Notes under the pieces: model-generated | Database searches by the model: none | Seen by the model: the letters and a program-made list of their open reading frames with translations, nothing else | Told to the model about the DNA's origin: nothing | DNA from: Peptacetobacter sp. | GTDB lineage: Bacteria; Bacillota; Clostridia; Peptostreptococcales; Peptostreptococcaceae | Direction: 5' to 3' | NCBI RefSeq assembly: GCF_029264495.1 | Contig: NZ_JARIBH010000023.1 | Coordinates: 1-35,243, forward strand | DNA: 35,243 bases | In this document: positions 16,068 through 24,397 of the stretch, one piece after another | Layout: each line of letters opens with the position of its first letter | Numbering within the stretch: position 1 is the stretch's first letter | Program-made: the position numbers and the translations under genes

Positions 16068-16556
16068 TTAACTATAAAATTTAGATGCTCCTAAAAGCCG
16101 TCTTTTTCCCAATATTTGAGCTATACTATTTAATTTTTTTATTTCTATCTTTTTAAATGCTACTATAAATATAAATTTAAAATCATCAAAATCCTGATTT
16201 ATACTATATATATTAAAATTGCATCTTACATCATCAAATCCATATTTTTCTTGTATTTCAGCTTCTATATCATCAGAAAATCCTTTTATATAATCTCTAA
16301 CATCTTCATAAAACATATCAAAATACCCATCATCTACTTCTTCTCCAAGGGCTTCTATTAATGCCTCTAAATCATACTTTGCTGAAAATAATTCTTTTGA
16401 TAATTGACAATCAAATACTAATATATCTTCTTCATTTATAGTATCAGAAATATCTTGACAATTTTCTATATCATCACTAGCTTCAAGTAAAATTTTTATA
16501 TCTCTGCTTTTCACATCTATTTTTTTTCTATTACTATGTAGTTTTAAAGAAACCAT
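16068..16556 (-). CDS. hypothetical protein, last gene of the relQ-like operon
   Basis: 162-residue acidic, soluble protein that I do not recognise. It has no signal peptide or membrane segment. The middle (60-115) is strongly acidic (EALGEEVDDGYFDMFYEDVRDYIKGFSDDIEAE), and the C-terminal part has alternating hydrophobic strands (FKFIFIVAFKKIEIKKLNSIAQILGKRRLL). The ATG follows AGGGGG, and the gene begins ten bases after the HAD gene stop, so it is cotranscribed with it. Coding is supported by the ribosome site, tight spacing and the terminator behind it. Function unknown. Confidence 0.75.
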   Translation of the reverse strand: MVSLKLHSNRKKIDVKSRDIKILLEASDDIENCQDISDTINEEDILVFDCQLSKELFSAKYDLEALIEALGEEVDDGYFDMFYEDVRDYIKGFSDDIEAEIQEKYGFDDVRCNFNIYSINQDFDDFKFIFIVAFKKIEIKKLNSIAQILGKRRLLGASKFYS

Positions 16557-16566
16557 TTTTATCCCC

Positions 16567-17133
16567 CTATTTCAGTCTATCAAAAATAATTTTTTCTATA
16601 TCTATCCAATTTTTTACTCTTGATACATTTTTGCAATCTAAGTTTTTATTGTAATTTGTATCAATTAATAAAACTTCTATCCCCTTTTCAGAAATATCTT
16701 TAGCATTTTTAGGATCATCTTCAATAAAAATATCACATCCTAGTTCAAGAGCTTTTCCACTTTTTTTAACTGGCCCTAACATATATATATTATCTGTATT
16801 TATCCCGTATTTTTTAAACCACTTTTTAGTTATCTCTTTTAAGCATTCTCTTCTAGCTGTAATAAAATATATATCTATTTCTTTTACTTTTTCAAATTTT
16901 TTTATAACATCTATTGAAAAATCTATTGGCTCTGCTAATTCATATGTATAACTATATTTTTCATCAAAGTTTTCATAAAAATCTCCATCTACCTTACCAT
17001 ATAATTTTTCCCAATCTAAAGTATTATATTCTTCTTTTGTTATATTTTTTTTGAAAATATCATTCAAAAATGGTATAAATCCATAAGGATCTGTTACCGT
17101 TCCATCTATATCTATGCCTATTTTTATACCCAT
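16567..17133 (-). CDS. HAD-superfamily nucleotidase-like protein (5'-nucleotidase, NT5C type)
   Basis: 188-residue HAD hydrolase. Motif I is DIDGTVTD (8-15, nucleophile D8 and acid D10), motif II is ITAR near 95, a conserved lysine lies in VKKSGKALEL, and motif IV is IEDDPKNA near 138. The layout fits the small cap-type family annotated as 5' nucleotidase/deoxyribonucleotidase (5_nucleotid_C, Bacillus YqfW-like). Substrate is unknown; a nucleoside monophosphate is a family-based guess. The Shine-Dalgarno is weak: AAGGTG lies about 15 bases before the ATG. 30 bp follow the metallophosphoesterase stop. Confidence 0.8.
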   Translation of the reverse strand: MGIKIGIDIDGTVTDPYGFIPFLNDIFKKNITKEEYNTLDWEKLYGKVDGDFYENFDEKYSYTYELAEPIDFSIDVIKKFEKVKEIDIYFITARRECLKEITKKWFKKYGINTDNIYMLGPVKKSGKALELGCDIFIEDDPKNAKDISEKGIEVLLIDTNYNKNLDCKNVSRVKNWIDIEKIIFDRLK

Positions 17134-17163
17134 TTTTATTCTAATTTACACCTTCTTATAAAC

Positions 17164-17856
17164 TTAATCCATTACTTTAACTGGTATGAAATCTATATAA
17201 TCAGCTGATACCAAATTATATTCTATTCCATTTCTTTCTCCTTTAAGTCCCATTTTAAAAGATTCTTCTCCATGTAAATGACCATAATATACTTTTTCAA
17301 CTCCATATTTTTCATATAACTCTGTAAATAATGAAGAATCCATTGAATCATTTGTAGGTGGATAATGAGTGATAACTATTATTTTTTCATATCCAGCTTT
17401 TTTTGCTTCTTTTAATGATATTTCTATTCTTATCACTTCTCTTTTATAAATTTTTTCATCTTCTTCTGTAAATTTATAATTATTTGGACAAATCCAACCT
17501 CTTCCTCCACATATAGCATAATCTTTATATGTGCAAAATTCAGTGTGCATAAATTTCATATCATCATACATTTTATTCATCTTTGTAACTGTTGTCCACC
17601 AATAATCATGATTTCCTTTGATAAAATACTTTTTACCAGGAAGATTGTGAATGATATCAAAATCTGATTGTGCATCTTTCATTTTTGTTCCCCAAGATAC
17701 ATCACCTAACACCAATACAACATCTTCTTTATCTACTATTTTTTCCCAATTATATTTTATTTTTTCATCATGATTTTCCCATTTTTTTCCAAAAATATCC
17801 ATAGGTTTATCTACAGAAGACGATAAATGTAAATCTCCTATCGCATATAAACTCAT
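17164..17856 (-). CDS. calcineurin-like metallophosphoesterase
   Basis: 230-residue cytosolic phosphoesterase. The metal motifs are all present in order: GDLH (7-10), GDVSWG near 51, KGNHDYWW near 80, THYPP near 163 and GHLHG near 193. The family acts on phosphomonoesters or diesters and here has no obvious substrate clue. It starts six bases after the relQ-like stop, with its AAAGGA site inside the end of that gene, so the two are probably translationally linked. This adjacency to an alarmone synthetase is the main functional hint. Confidence 0.88.
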   Translation of the reverse strand: MSLYAIGDLHLSSSVDKPMDIFGKKWENHDEKIKYNWEKIVDKEDVVLVLGDVSWGTKMKDAQSDFDIIHNLPGKKYFIKGNHDYWWTTVTKMNKMYDDMKFMHTEFCTYKDYAICGGRGWICPNNYKFTEEDEKIYKREVIRIEISLKEAKKAGYEKIIVITHYPPTNDSMDSSLFTELYEKYGVEKVYYGHLHGEESFKMGLKGERNGIEYNLVSADYIDFIPVKVMD

Positions 17857-17862
17857 ATAAAT

Positions 17863-18666
17863 CTATTCCTTTATTTTATGATTTTTTATTTCTTCTATTT
17901 TTTCACCGATTTCTTTTTTTATTTCTAGTACTTGATTTACATCTTGCATTGAATTCTGAATCATATCTAATTTTCTTTGATATTGAATAGCACTATTTGT
18001 GTATCCTAGTTCTCTTACTTCTTGTATTCTATCAAGTACATCTTTAACAGCTAATTCTCTCATTTGATACATTGATTGGGCATTCATAATATCCTCTCTT
18101 ATTTCACCCATTTCTTGATCTAAAAGAAAGGCTGCATCTGCTGCTCTTCTAAGTCTTACTGCTAGAGTATCTGGTATATAATGTTCATACTTATATTTTA
18201 ATGAATGTTCTATTGTAGCCCAAAAATTCATTGCAAGTGTTCTTATCTGTATTTCACAAATTACTTCCTTAGATCCATTTACTGTATTAATCGGATATTT
18301 TATTATTACATGATAACTTCTATATCCACTTTCTTTATAATTTTTAATATAATCTTTTTCATTTATAATAGTCATATCTGTTCTATTTTTTATAAGTTCT
18401 ACTATAGTGTATATATCTTCAACAAATTGACACATTATTCTTATTCCTGCTATATCTTCTATTTCAGCTTCTATATCTGTTGCATTTAATTTTTTTGCTT
18501 TTGCAACTATAGACGCAATTTTTTTTGTTCTTCCTGTTACAAATTCAATTGGAGAATAATCCCCTCTTTCAAGAAATTCTTTTCTTATGTTTTTAAATTT
18601 AACTTTTAATTCTTCTACTGCATTATTGTAAGGAGCTAGTATTGTTTTCCATTCTTCATACTGCAT
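17863..18666 (-). CDS. small alarmone synthetase, RelQ/YjbM-type GTP pyrophosphokinase
   Basis: 267-residue (p)ppGpp synthetase that transfers pyrophosphate from ATP to GTP or GDP. Synthetase-domain motifs are EDIAGIRIMCQF near 70, KNYKESGYRSYHVII near 110 and EIQIRTLAMNFWATIEHSLKYKY near 140. There is no HD hydrolase domain and no TGS or ACT domain, which sets it apart from long RSH enzymes. The C-terminal 90 residues are helical, as in RelQ tetramers. A good AAAAGGAGG precedes the ATG. It lies in an operon with a metallophosphoesterase and a nucleotidase-like HAD protein. Regulation by pppGpp binding is known for RelQ but not shown here. Confidence 0.92.
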   Translation of the reverse strand: MQYEEWKTILAPYNNAVEELKVKFKNIRKEFLERGDYSPIEFVTGRTKKIASIVAKAKKLNATDIEAEIEDIAGIRIMCQFVEDIYTIVELIKNRTDMTIINEKDYIKNYKESGYRSYHVIIKYPINTVNGSKEVICEIQIRTLAMNFWATIEHSLKYKYEHYIPDTLAVRLRRAADAAFLLDQEMGEIREDIMNAQSMYQMRELAVKDVLDRIQEVRELGYTNSAIQYQRKLDMIQNSMQDVNQVLEIKKEIGEKIEEIKNHKIKE

Positions 18667-18735
18667 ATTTTTACCTCCTTTTCAAAATTTTCCATTGTAT
18701 ATTTTAACATACTTTAAGATAAATTTTTCTAAAAT

Positions 18736-19680
18736 CTATATTTCTTTTGAAAAATATAATAATTCACCAGATTCTATAATATAATCAATTTCTTTTCTAT
18801 CCATCAAATATGTTATAAGTGAAACAAGAGACGCTTTAAAGAAATGATATTCTTTATAATTGCATTTAAGTTTATTTTCATTTATAATATTTTTCAAAAT
18901 TTTTTCGTATCCTAATTTTTCTTTTGTCAGCATATTTTTTACTTGATTTATATATTTTATTATACTCATTCTATTTTTTTCTATTAGTATCTTAGATTCT
19001 TCTTTTGTTATTATTTTTTTAGAATGACCCAAAACTATCTTATCATAACTTATTGATTCTATTTTTTCAAGAGAATCCAAATATTTTTCTATATCAAAAG
19101 TAAATAGAAAGTCAAACTTTTCAATCATTTCATTTCCTATTAATAAATCCCCTACAAAGAATATATTATCTGGAGTTATAAAACCTACACTTCCTTCAGT
19201 ATGTCCTTTTAAATCTATCACTCTTATTTCATTTTCATTTAGTTTTCTTCCATTATCCTTTAGATTTTTTCCTGTATCTAAGTTTAGTATTCCTTCTGAT
19301 AAAATCATATCGACTTTTGTTATGTCTTTTTCTGTAAGTTTAGATGATTTTATCATAATATCAGAACTATTTCCTCCCATTATATATGTAGGAAACAATA
19401 TTGGATTTTCTATATATAACTTTGCATATTCAGAAGATGCATTTATTATAGCTTTTTCTTTATCTTTTAATTGTCCACATCCACCATAGTGATCATCGTG
19501 TTCATGTGTATTTAGTATATATTTTGCTTTAAATCCCATACTTTCTAATTTATTCAATATTCTTTTAGGTCTAGCTCCTGCTAATCCAGGATCTATGATT
19601 ACAGCATTATTATTATATGTATATATTCCTGTATTTGTACCACCTTTTATAAAATATGTATTTTTAGCTATTTTTTCCAT
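18736..19680 (-). CDS. metallo-beta-lactamase-fold hydrolase
   Basis: 314-residue MBL-fold protein. The zinc motif HEHDDH is at 59-64. GHTEGSVGF and GDLLIGNEMIEKFDF supply later metal ligands, and LGHSKKI holds the last histidine. The N-terminal 230 residues are the catalytic fold; the C-terminal 85 residues are helical and lysine-rich, and could be a substrate-binding or winged-helix extension as in LACTB2- or YflN-like proteins. Substrate unknown. The Shine-Dalgarno is GAGTGA. It lies 37 bp after the cysteine-cluster gene and 69 bp before the relQ-like gene. Confidence 0.85.
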   Translation of the reverse strand: MEKIAKNTYFIKGGTNTGIYTYNNNAVIIDPGLAGARPKRILNKLESMGFKAKYILNTHEHDDHYGGCGQLKDKEKAIINASSEYAKLYIENPILFPTYIMGGNSSDIMIKSSKLTEKDITKVDMILSEGILNLDTGKNLKDNGRKLNENEIRVIDLKGHTEGSVGFITPDNIFFVGDLLIGNEMIEKFDFLFTFDIEKYLDSLEKIESISYDKIVLGHSKKIITKEESKILIEKNRMSIIKYINQVKNMLTKEKLGYEKILKNIINENKLKCNYKEYHFFKASLVSLITYLMDRKEIDYIIESGELLYFSKEI

Positions 19681-19717
19681 TATATCACTCTTTTTCTAGT
19701 TAATTATTTTGTTGTAA

Positions 19718-20473
19718 TTATATATTAATTTTTTCATTGTTTATAGATACAATTTTTTTTATTCTTTTAAGAACTTTTTCCCCTTTATCAAAATCTTGAG
19801 AAATTTTTATTTTTATATTATACGCTGTATCTGTAAAAAATAATGAATCTATAAAATATTCAACAACTCCTCTATCTCTAAAATCTATGTTTATCATTCC
19901 TTTTGAGTATATCTGAGAATCTAATATCATTATTTGATCTAGATATGATAATCTTTCTTCTTTTAGAAGTCTTTTTCCATTTTTAGGTAAAAACTTTTCA
20001 CAATATTCTATTCTATATTCTACAACATCTTCACTTATCTCAAATCCATATCTAGATTTCATTAAATTCCTATAATCTCTATTTTTTTCTTTTATAGAAT
20101 CTAGATTTGTATTGTAATCATTTTTATACCAATGACCAAATAATCTACAATTTAATGGTCTAACTTCATATATAGAACACATATTATTATTATCTAAAAA
20201 TGGACATGATTTTTTTTCTTTATATTCCATAAAATAATAATCTAATACCTTATCTATATATTTTATATACATATTTGGTCTTTCTTCTAGATATTTATAT
20301 ATATTTAAAAATTCAGTTAAGTTTATACCTACTGATTCCATACAACATTTAGCACAACCTTCGCATTTTCCAGATGGAACAGTTTCATATATTTGGTTTA
20401 GTTTTTCAAATATATTGTTTTTTTTGGCATAATCTATAGATTTTTTTATTTCATCTTTTTTTATACTCGCCAT
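19718..20473 (-). CDS. YkgJ-family cysteine cluster protein
   Basis: 251-residue protein with CEGCAKCC at 37-44 and a second set of cysteines (CPFLDNNNMC, PLNCRLFGHW) near 94-115: the zinc- or iron-binding CxxCxxCC domain of the UPF0153/YkgJ family. The family has no firm biochemical function; members are often labelled Fe-S oxidoreductase. No signal peptide. It is the first gene of the six-gene minus-strand unit, with AAAGGAG before the ATG. Confidence 0.82.
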   Translation of the reverse strand: MASIKKDEIKKSIDYAKKNNIFEKLNQIYETVPSGKCEGCAKCCMESVGINLTEFLNIYKYLEERPNMYIKYIDKVLDYYFMEYKEKKSCPFLDNNNMCSIYEVRPLNCRLFGHWYKNDYNTNLDSIKEKNRDYRNLMKSRYGFEISEDVVEYRIEYCEKFLPKNGKRLLKEERLSYLDQIMILDSQIYSKGMINIDFRDRGVVEYFIDSLFFTDTAYNIKIKISQDFDKGEKVLKRIKKIVSINNEKINI

Positions 20474-20505
20474 GTTTCTTCTCCTTTATAACATTTAATT
20501 CTTTT

Positions 20506-20514
20506 ATTTTAACA
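20506..20514 (-). promoter_or_regulatory. candidate extended -10 for the 20473-16068 operon
   Basis: TGTTAAAAT on the minus strand, 33 bp before the first gene, resembles TGnTATAAT with one mismatch. No clear -35. Confidence 0.35.
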
Positions 20515-20612
20515 TATATAAAAATCTAATTCATCTTATTGTTAATATATAATTCTTTTATATGTTTTATTTTATAATAATTAATATAATGTATTTGACG
20601 ATTTTATTTTTA

Positions 20613-20641
20613 TTGATAGATTTTATTCTTTTTCGTATAAT
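20613..20641 (+). promoter_or_regulatory. promoter of the two small genes at 20699-21300
   Basis: TTGATA (20613-20618), a 17-bp spacer and TATAAT (20636-20641), 57 bp before the first start codon. Confidence 0.65.
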
Positions 20642-20698
20642 TATATTATTAAAAAAGTATTTAATACTTTACTATAAATTTTAAAATAGGAGGATATT

Positions 20699-20947
20699 AT
20701 GAATAGATACACAAAATATATAAATATGATGGGAAGTTATTATACTAAAGATTTTGAAAAAGAAAAGAAAAACATAGTAAAAGTAAGAGAAGTTAAGGAA
20801 GAAACTGTTAGAAAATTCTTCTTACAGGGTGATTGTGAAGTTCTTGTAGTTTTTGAAGATACTGGTAAAGAAATTTTAATAGATGATTTTTCACCAGAAG
20901 ATGAAATCAAAAAGTACTTAGGAGCTAAATTCCTAAAAAAAAGATAG
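20699..20947 (+). CDS. hypothetical small protein (82 aa)
   Basis: A short, charged, soluble protein that I do not recognise. Residues 15-45 are a lysine/glutamate-rich helix (FEKEKKNIVKVREVKEE), followed by a strand-rich part (CEVLVVFEDTGKEILIDDF) and a basic C-terminus. It has a perfect AGGAGG, a good promoter and a partner gene eight bases downstream, all of which support real coding. It is not cotranscribed with the divergent YkgJ-family operon. Confidence 0.75.
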   Translation: MNRYTKYINMMGSYYTKDFEKEKKNIVKVREVKEETVRKFFLQGDCEVLVVFEDTGKEILIDDFSPEDEIKKYLGAKFLKKR

Positions 20948-20955
20948 GTGATTTT

Positions 20956-21300
20956 ATGATTTATAATATAGGTCAACTTACCTTGGACTCAGATTTTGAA
21001 TTTCGAGTTATTAGAGAAAGTGAAGAAGATATTGATATTTTTATTGATATTAACTATAGAAGTCTTGATATTGATGCTGTAGATAGTAAAATGTTTTATT
21101 CTAGAATCCAATTTCCTTTTGTAAGAGCTATAATACTTAGAATCGATAAATTTGGAAATATTATGACTGTTCATTTACTTAGAAATATAGATTTATTATC
21201 TGCATTTGCTAATTTTGAAATAGATTTTTCGCATTCTACTATAGCTATAAAAAATGAATATGAAAAAGTAACATTTAATAGAATCTTTAATCCATTATAA
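20956..21300 (+). CDS. hypothetical protein (114 aa)
   Basis: A soluble protein of unknown function, rich in Asp, Ile and Phe (ESEEDIDIFIDINYRSLDIDAVD near 22-44), predicted mostly beta-strand. AGGTGA lies before the ATG, and it starts eight bases after the previous gene. A terminator follows directly behind its stop. No motif is recognised. Confidence 0.72.
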   Translation: MIYNIGQLTLDSDFEFRVIRESEEDIDIFIDINYRSLDIDAVDSKMFYSRIQFPFVRAIILRIDKFGNIMTVHLLRNIDLLSAFANFEIDFSHSTIAIKNEYEKVTFNRIFNPL

Positions 21301-21335
21301 AAAGAGCCATTGTATTTTACAACGGCTCTTTTTTT
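21301..21335 (+). terminator. terminator after the small gene pair
   Basis: A 14-bp stem (21301-21314 with 21318-21331) with one A-C mismatch, then T residues. The AAAA/TTTT flanks also allow it to act on the converging adhE transcript. Confidence 0.88.
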
Positions 21336-21378
21336 AGGCTCTATGTATTTAATATGGTAATGTTGACTTTATTATATA

Positions 21379-24015
21379 TTATTTCCCATAGTATACTTTT
21401 AAGTACATTTCTTTTATTTCACTCATTAATGGATATCTTGGGTTTGCACCTGTACACTGATCATCAAATGCCTGTTCAGTCATTTCATCAAGAGTTTCTA
21501 AGAATTTAGCTTCATCTACTCCTGCTTCTTTTATAGTTTTTGGTATATTAAGTTTAGCTTTTAAATCTTCTATAGCTTTTATTAAGTTTTCTACTTTTTC
21601 TTTATCGCTATTTCCTTTTATTCCACAGAATGATGCAAATTCAGCATATCTTTCTAATGTATCAGGGTATTTATACTGAGGGAATGTTCCCATTTTAGCT
21701 GGAGCTTCACAGCAGTTAAATCTTATTACTTCTGATATTAGTAATGCATTTGCTATACCATGTGGTATATGGTGGAATGCTCCTAATTTATGTGCCATTG
21801 AGTGGCAAACACCTAAGAATGCATTTGCAAATGCCATACCTGCCATAGTTGAAGCTAAAGCCATTTTTTCTCTTGCTTCTGGATCAACTGGACCATTACT
21901 GTATGCTCTTGGTAAGTAGTTAAATATAGCTTTACCTGCTTGTAGTGCCATACCATCTGCTGGTTCAGTTCTTAACATTGATACATATGCTTCTAATGCA
22001 TGAGTTAATGCATCTATTCCTGATGCTGCTGTTAATCCTTTTGGCATCTGCATCATATAATCAGCATCTACTATAGCCATATTAGGCATTAATTCATAAT
22101 CAGCTAAAGGATATTTTATTCCTGTATCTTGATCTGTTATAACTGCAAATGGAGTAACTTCAGATCCTGTACCTGCTGATGTTGGTACTGCACAGAAGTA
22201 AGCTTTTTCACCCATTTTAGGGAATGTATAAACTCTTTTTCTTATATCCATAAATCTCATTGCTAAATCTTGGAAATCTACTTCTGGATGTTCATATAAT
22301 ACCCACATAATTTTACCAGCATCCATTGCTGATCCTCCACCTACTGCTATTATTAAATCTGGTTCAAAAGCTCTCATGGCTTCTGCTCCTTCTTTAGCAC
22401 AAGCAAGTGTTGGGTCTGGAGCAACATTGTAGAATGTTGTTGTTACTATTCCCATTTCATCTAATAAATCTGTTATTGTTTTTGTATATCCATTTTTATA
22501 TAAGAATGAGTCTGTTACTATGAAGGCTCTTTTTTTGTCCATTACTTCTTTAAATTCCCTCATAGCTACTCCCATACAACCTTTTTTGAAGTAAACTTTT
22601 TCTGGAGCTCTAAACCAAAGCATATTTTCTCTCCTTTCAGCTACAGTCTTGATATTTATTAAATGTTTAATTCCTACATTTTCAGAAACTGCGTTTCCAC
22701 CCCAAGATCCGCATCCTAAAGTTAGAGATGGTTTTAATTTGAAGTTATATAAATCTCCTATACCACCATGAGATGATGGAGAATTTATTATTAATCTACA
22801 AGTTTTTAATGCATTTGTGAATTGATCTACTTTTTCTGGATGTTTTATTGTATCTACATATAATGCTGAAGAATGTCCGTATCCACCTTGTTCAACTAGT
22901 CTTTCTGCTTTATATACTGCTTCATCAAATGTTTTATATTTGTACATAGCTAAAATTGGAGATAATTTTTCATGAGCAAATGGTTCAACAAATTCAACTT
23001 CATCAACTTCTGCTATCATTATTCTTGCTGATTCTGGTATATTTATACCTGCCATTTTACCTATTGTTGAAGGTCTTTGTCCAACTATTTTAGCATTTAC
23101 TGCACCTGCTTCATTTAATATTATTTTTCTTATTTTATCTGCTTCTTCAGCATTTAATACATAAGATCCTCTATGTATAAATTCTTTTTTAACATCTTCA
23201 TATATTTTTTCTGGAACTATTACAGATTGTTCAGATGCACATATCATACCATTATCAAATGATTTAGACATTATTATTGAACTTACAGCCATTTTCATAT
23301 CACAGCTTTCATCCATTATAGCTGGAACATTACCTGCACCAACACCTATTGCTGGTTTTCCTGAAGAATATGCTGATTTAACCATTCCAGGACCACCTGT
23401 TGCTAATATTGTATCAGCTTCAGCCATTAATGTATTTGTTAATTCTAATGAAGGTTCATCTATCCAAGCTACACATCCTCTTGGTGCACCTGCTTTTACA
23501 GCTGCTTCATGTACTATTTTAGCTGCTTCTATTGTACATTTTTTAGCTCTTGGATGAGGAGATATCATTATAGCATTTCTAGTTTTTAATGATATTAATA
23601 TTTTGAATATAGCTGTTGATGTTGGATTTGTTGTTGGTATAACTGCTCCTAACACACCTATTGGTTCAGCTATTTTTTTGAATCCAAATGCTTCGTCTTT
23701 TTCTATTACTCCACATGTTTTTTCATTTTTATATGAATTATATATATATTCAGATGCAAAGTGATTTTTTATTACTTTATCTTCAACAACACCCATTCCT
23801 GTTTCTTCAAAAGCCATTTTTGCTAGAGGTATTCTCGCTTGATTTGCTGCTGTTGCTGCTGCTAAGAATATTTTATCAACTTGTTCTTGATTAAGTTTAG
23901 CTAATTCTTTCTGAGCTTTTCTCACTTCTGCAAGTCTTATTTCAAAGCTTTCTTTGTCTTTTACTATTTCTGGGCTTGCCATTTTTTCTTCAACTTTTTT
24001 AATTTCCTTAGTCAT
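21379..24015 (-). CDS. adhE: bifunctional aldehyde/alcohol dehydrogenase
   Basis: 878-residue two-domain fermentation enzyme converting acetyl-CoA to acetaldehyde and then ethanol with NADH; AdhE normally forms spirosome filaments. The N-terminal CoA-acylating aldehyde dehydrogenase half (about 1-440) has the catalytic C259 in MICASEQ. The C-terminal iron-type alcohol dehydrogenase half has GGGSAMDAGK, HALEAYVS and CHSMAHKLGAFHHIPHG with the iron-ligand histidines. The open frame extends 17 codons further up, but the ATG at 24013-24015 sits seven bases after GGAGG, and MTKEIKK is the better start. A Rex-like site lies just upstream, fitting NADH control. Confidence 0.95.
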   Translation of the reverse strand: MTKEIKKVEEKMASPEIVKDKESFEIRLAEVRKAQKELAKLNQEQVDKIFLAAATAANQARIPLAKMAFEETGMGVVEDKVIKNHFASEYIYNSYKNEKTCGVIEKDEAFGFKKIAEPIGVLGAVIPTTNPTSTAIFKILISLKTRNAIMISPHPRAKKCTIEAAKIVHEAAVKAGAPRGCVAWIDEPSLELTNTLMAEADTILATGGPGMVKSAYSSGKPAIGVGAGNVPAIMDESCDMKMAVSSIIMSKSFDNGMICASEQSVIVPEKIYEDVKKEFIHRGSYVLNAEEADKIRKIILNEAGAVNAKIVGQRPSTIGKMAGINIPESARIMIAEVDEVEFVEPFAHEKLSPILAMYKYKTFDEAVYKAERLVEQGGYGHSSALYVDTIKHPEKVDQFTNALKTCRLIINSPSSHGGIGDLYNFKLKPSLTLGCGSWGGNAVSENVGIKHLINIKTVAERRENMLWFRAPEKVYFKKGCMGVAMREFKEVMDKKRAFIVTDSFLYKNGYTKTITDLLDEMGIVTTTFYNVAPDPTLACAKEGAEAMRAFEPDLIIAVGGGSAMDAGKIMWVLYEHPEVDFQDLAMRFMDIRKRVYTFPKMGEKAYFCAVPTSAGTGSEVTPFAVITDQDTGIKYPLADYELMPNMAIVDADYMMQMPKGLTAASGIDALTHALEAYVSMLRTEPADGMALQAGKAIFNYLPRAYSNGPVDPEAREKMALASTMAGMAFANAFLGVCHSMAHKLGAFHHIPHGIANALLISEVIRFNCCEAPAKMGTFPQYKYPDTLERYAEFASFCGIKGNSDKEKVENLIKAIEDLKAKLNIPKTIKEAGVDEAKFLETLDEMTEQAFDDQCTGANPRYPLMSEIKEMYLKVYYGK

Positions 24016-24036
24016 CTGTTTTCCTCCATTTATTTT

Positions 24037-24054
24037 TAGTTTGATAATTAACAA
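24037..24054 (-). promoter_or_regulatory. candidate Rex operator of adhE
   Basis: The minus strand reads TTGTTAA-TTAT-CAAACTA. The left half is a perfect match to the Rex consensus TTGTTAA-N4-TTAACAA; the right half matches four of seven. It lies directly downstream of the -10 candidate at 24063-24058, where a repressor would block initiation. Rex control of adhE is established in other clostridia. Confidence 0.45.
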
Positions 24055-24057
24055 ATT

Positions 24058-24063
24058 ATTATA
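24058..24063 (-). promoter_or_regulatory. proximal -10 candidate of adhE
   Basis: TATAAT on the minus strand, about 42 bp before the adhE start, with no good -35. The Rex-like site lies just downstream. Confidence 0.35.
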
Positions 24064-24142
24064 CATAAAAAAATATTACCAAACTTAGTTTTTTCAATTA
24101 TTATAGTGATTTATTTCACTTATCTTTTCTTTCCATGAGTAT

Positions 24143-24171
24143 ATAATAATCCTATTTTTGATATAAGTCAA
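24143..24171 (-). promoter_or_regulatory. distal adhE promoter
   Basis: TTGACT (24171-24166), a 17-bp spacer and TATTAT (24148-24143) on the minus strand, predicting a leader of about 120 bases before adhE. This is the better matched of the two adhE promoter candidates. Confidence 0.6.
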
Positions 24172-24325
24172 CACCTTTTTGATATTTTTTTATCATTCTT
24201 TTCTTATTTTTAATTTTCTTTTTAAAGATATCCTTTTCCTTTAAATTGAAATATTATCTCATTTTAATATTTTTATTGTATAAATAACTATTTCATTTTT
24301 TATAATCATATATCAAACTATTTCA

Positions 24326-24397
24326 ACTTATATGGTATAATAAATTTATAAAATTTATAATTTAATTTTAAATGAAGGGAGATTATACCATATGAGT
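24326..24397. repeat. 16-bp inverted repeat joining the ppaC -10 box and start codon
   Basis: The left arm 24326-24341 (containing ATATGGTATAAT) and right arm 24382-24397 (containing ATTATACCATAT) are complementary over 16 bp with a single G-T. The left arm includes the extended -10 of ppaC, and the right arm includes the ATG at 24392. The 40 bp between are A/T only apart from the ribosome binding site. Confidence 0.75.
24333..24341 (+). promoter_or_regulatory. extended -10 promoter of ppaC
   Basis: TGGTATAAT is a perfect TGnTATAAT extended -10, 50 bp before the start codon and lying inside the left arm of the inverted repeat. No clear -35. Confidence 0.6.

Noticed and set aside
24016-24066. 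17-codon N-terminal extension of adhE
   Set aside because: GGAGG lies inside the extension, correctly spaced for the ATG at 24015.
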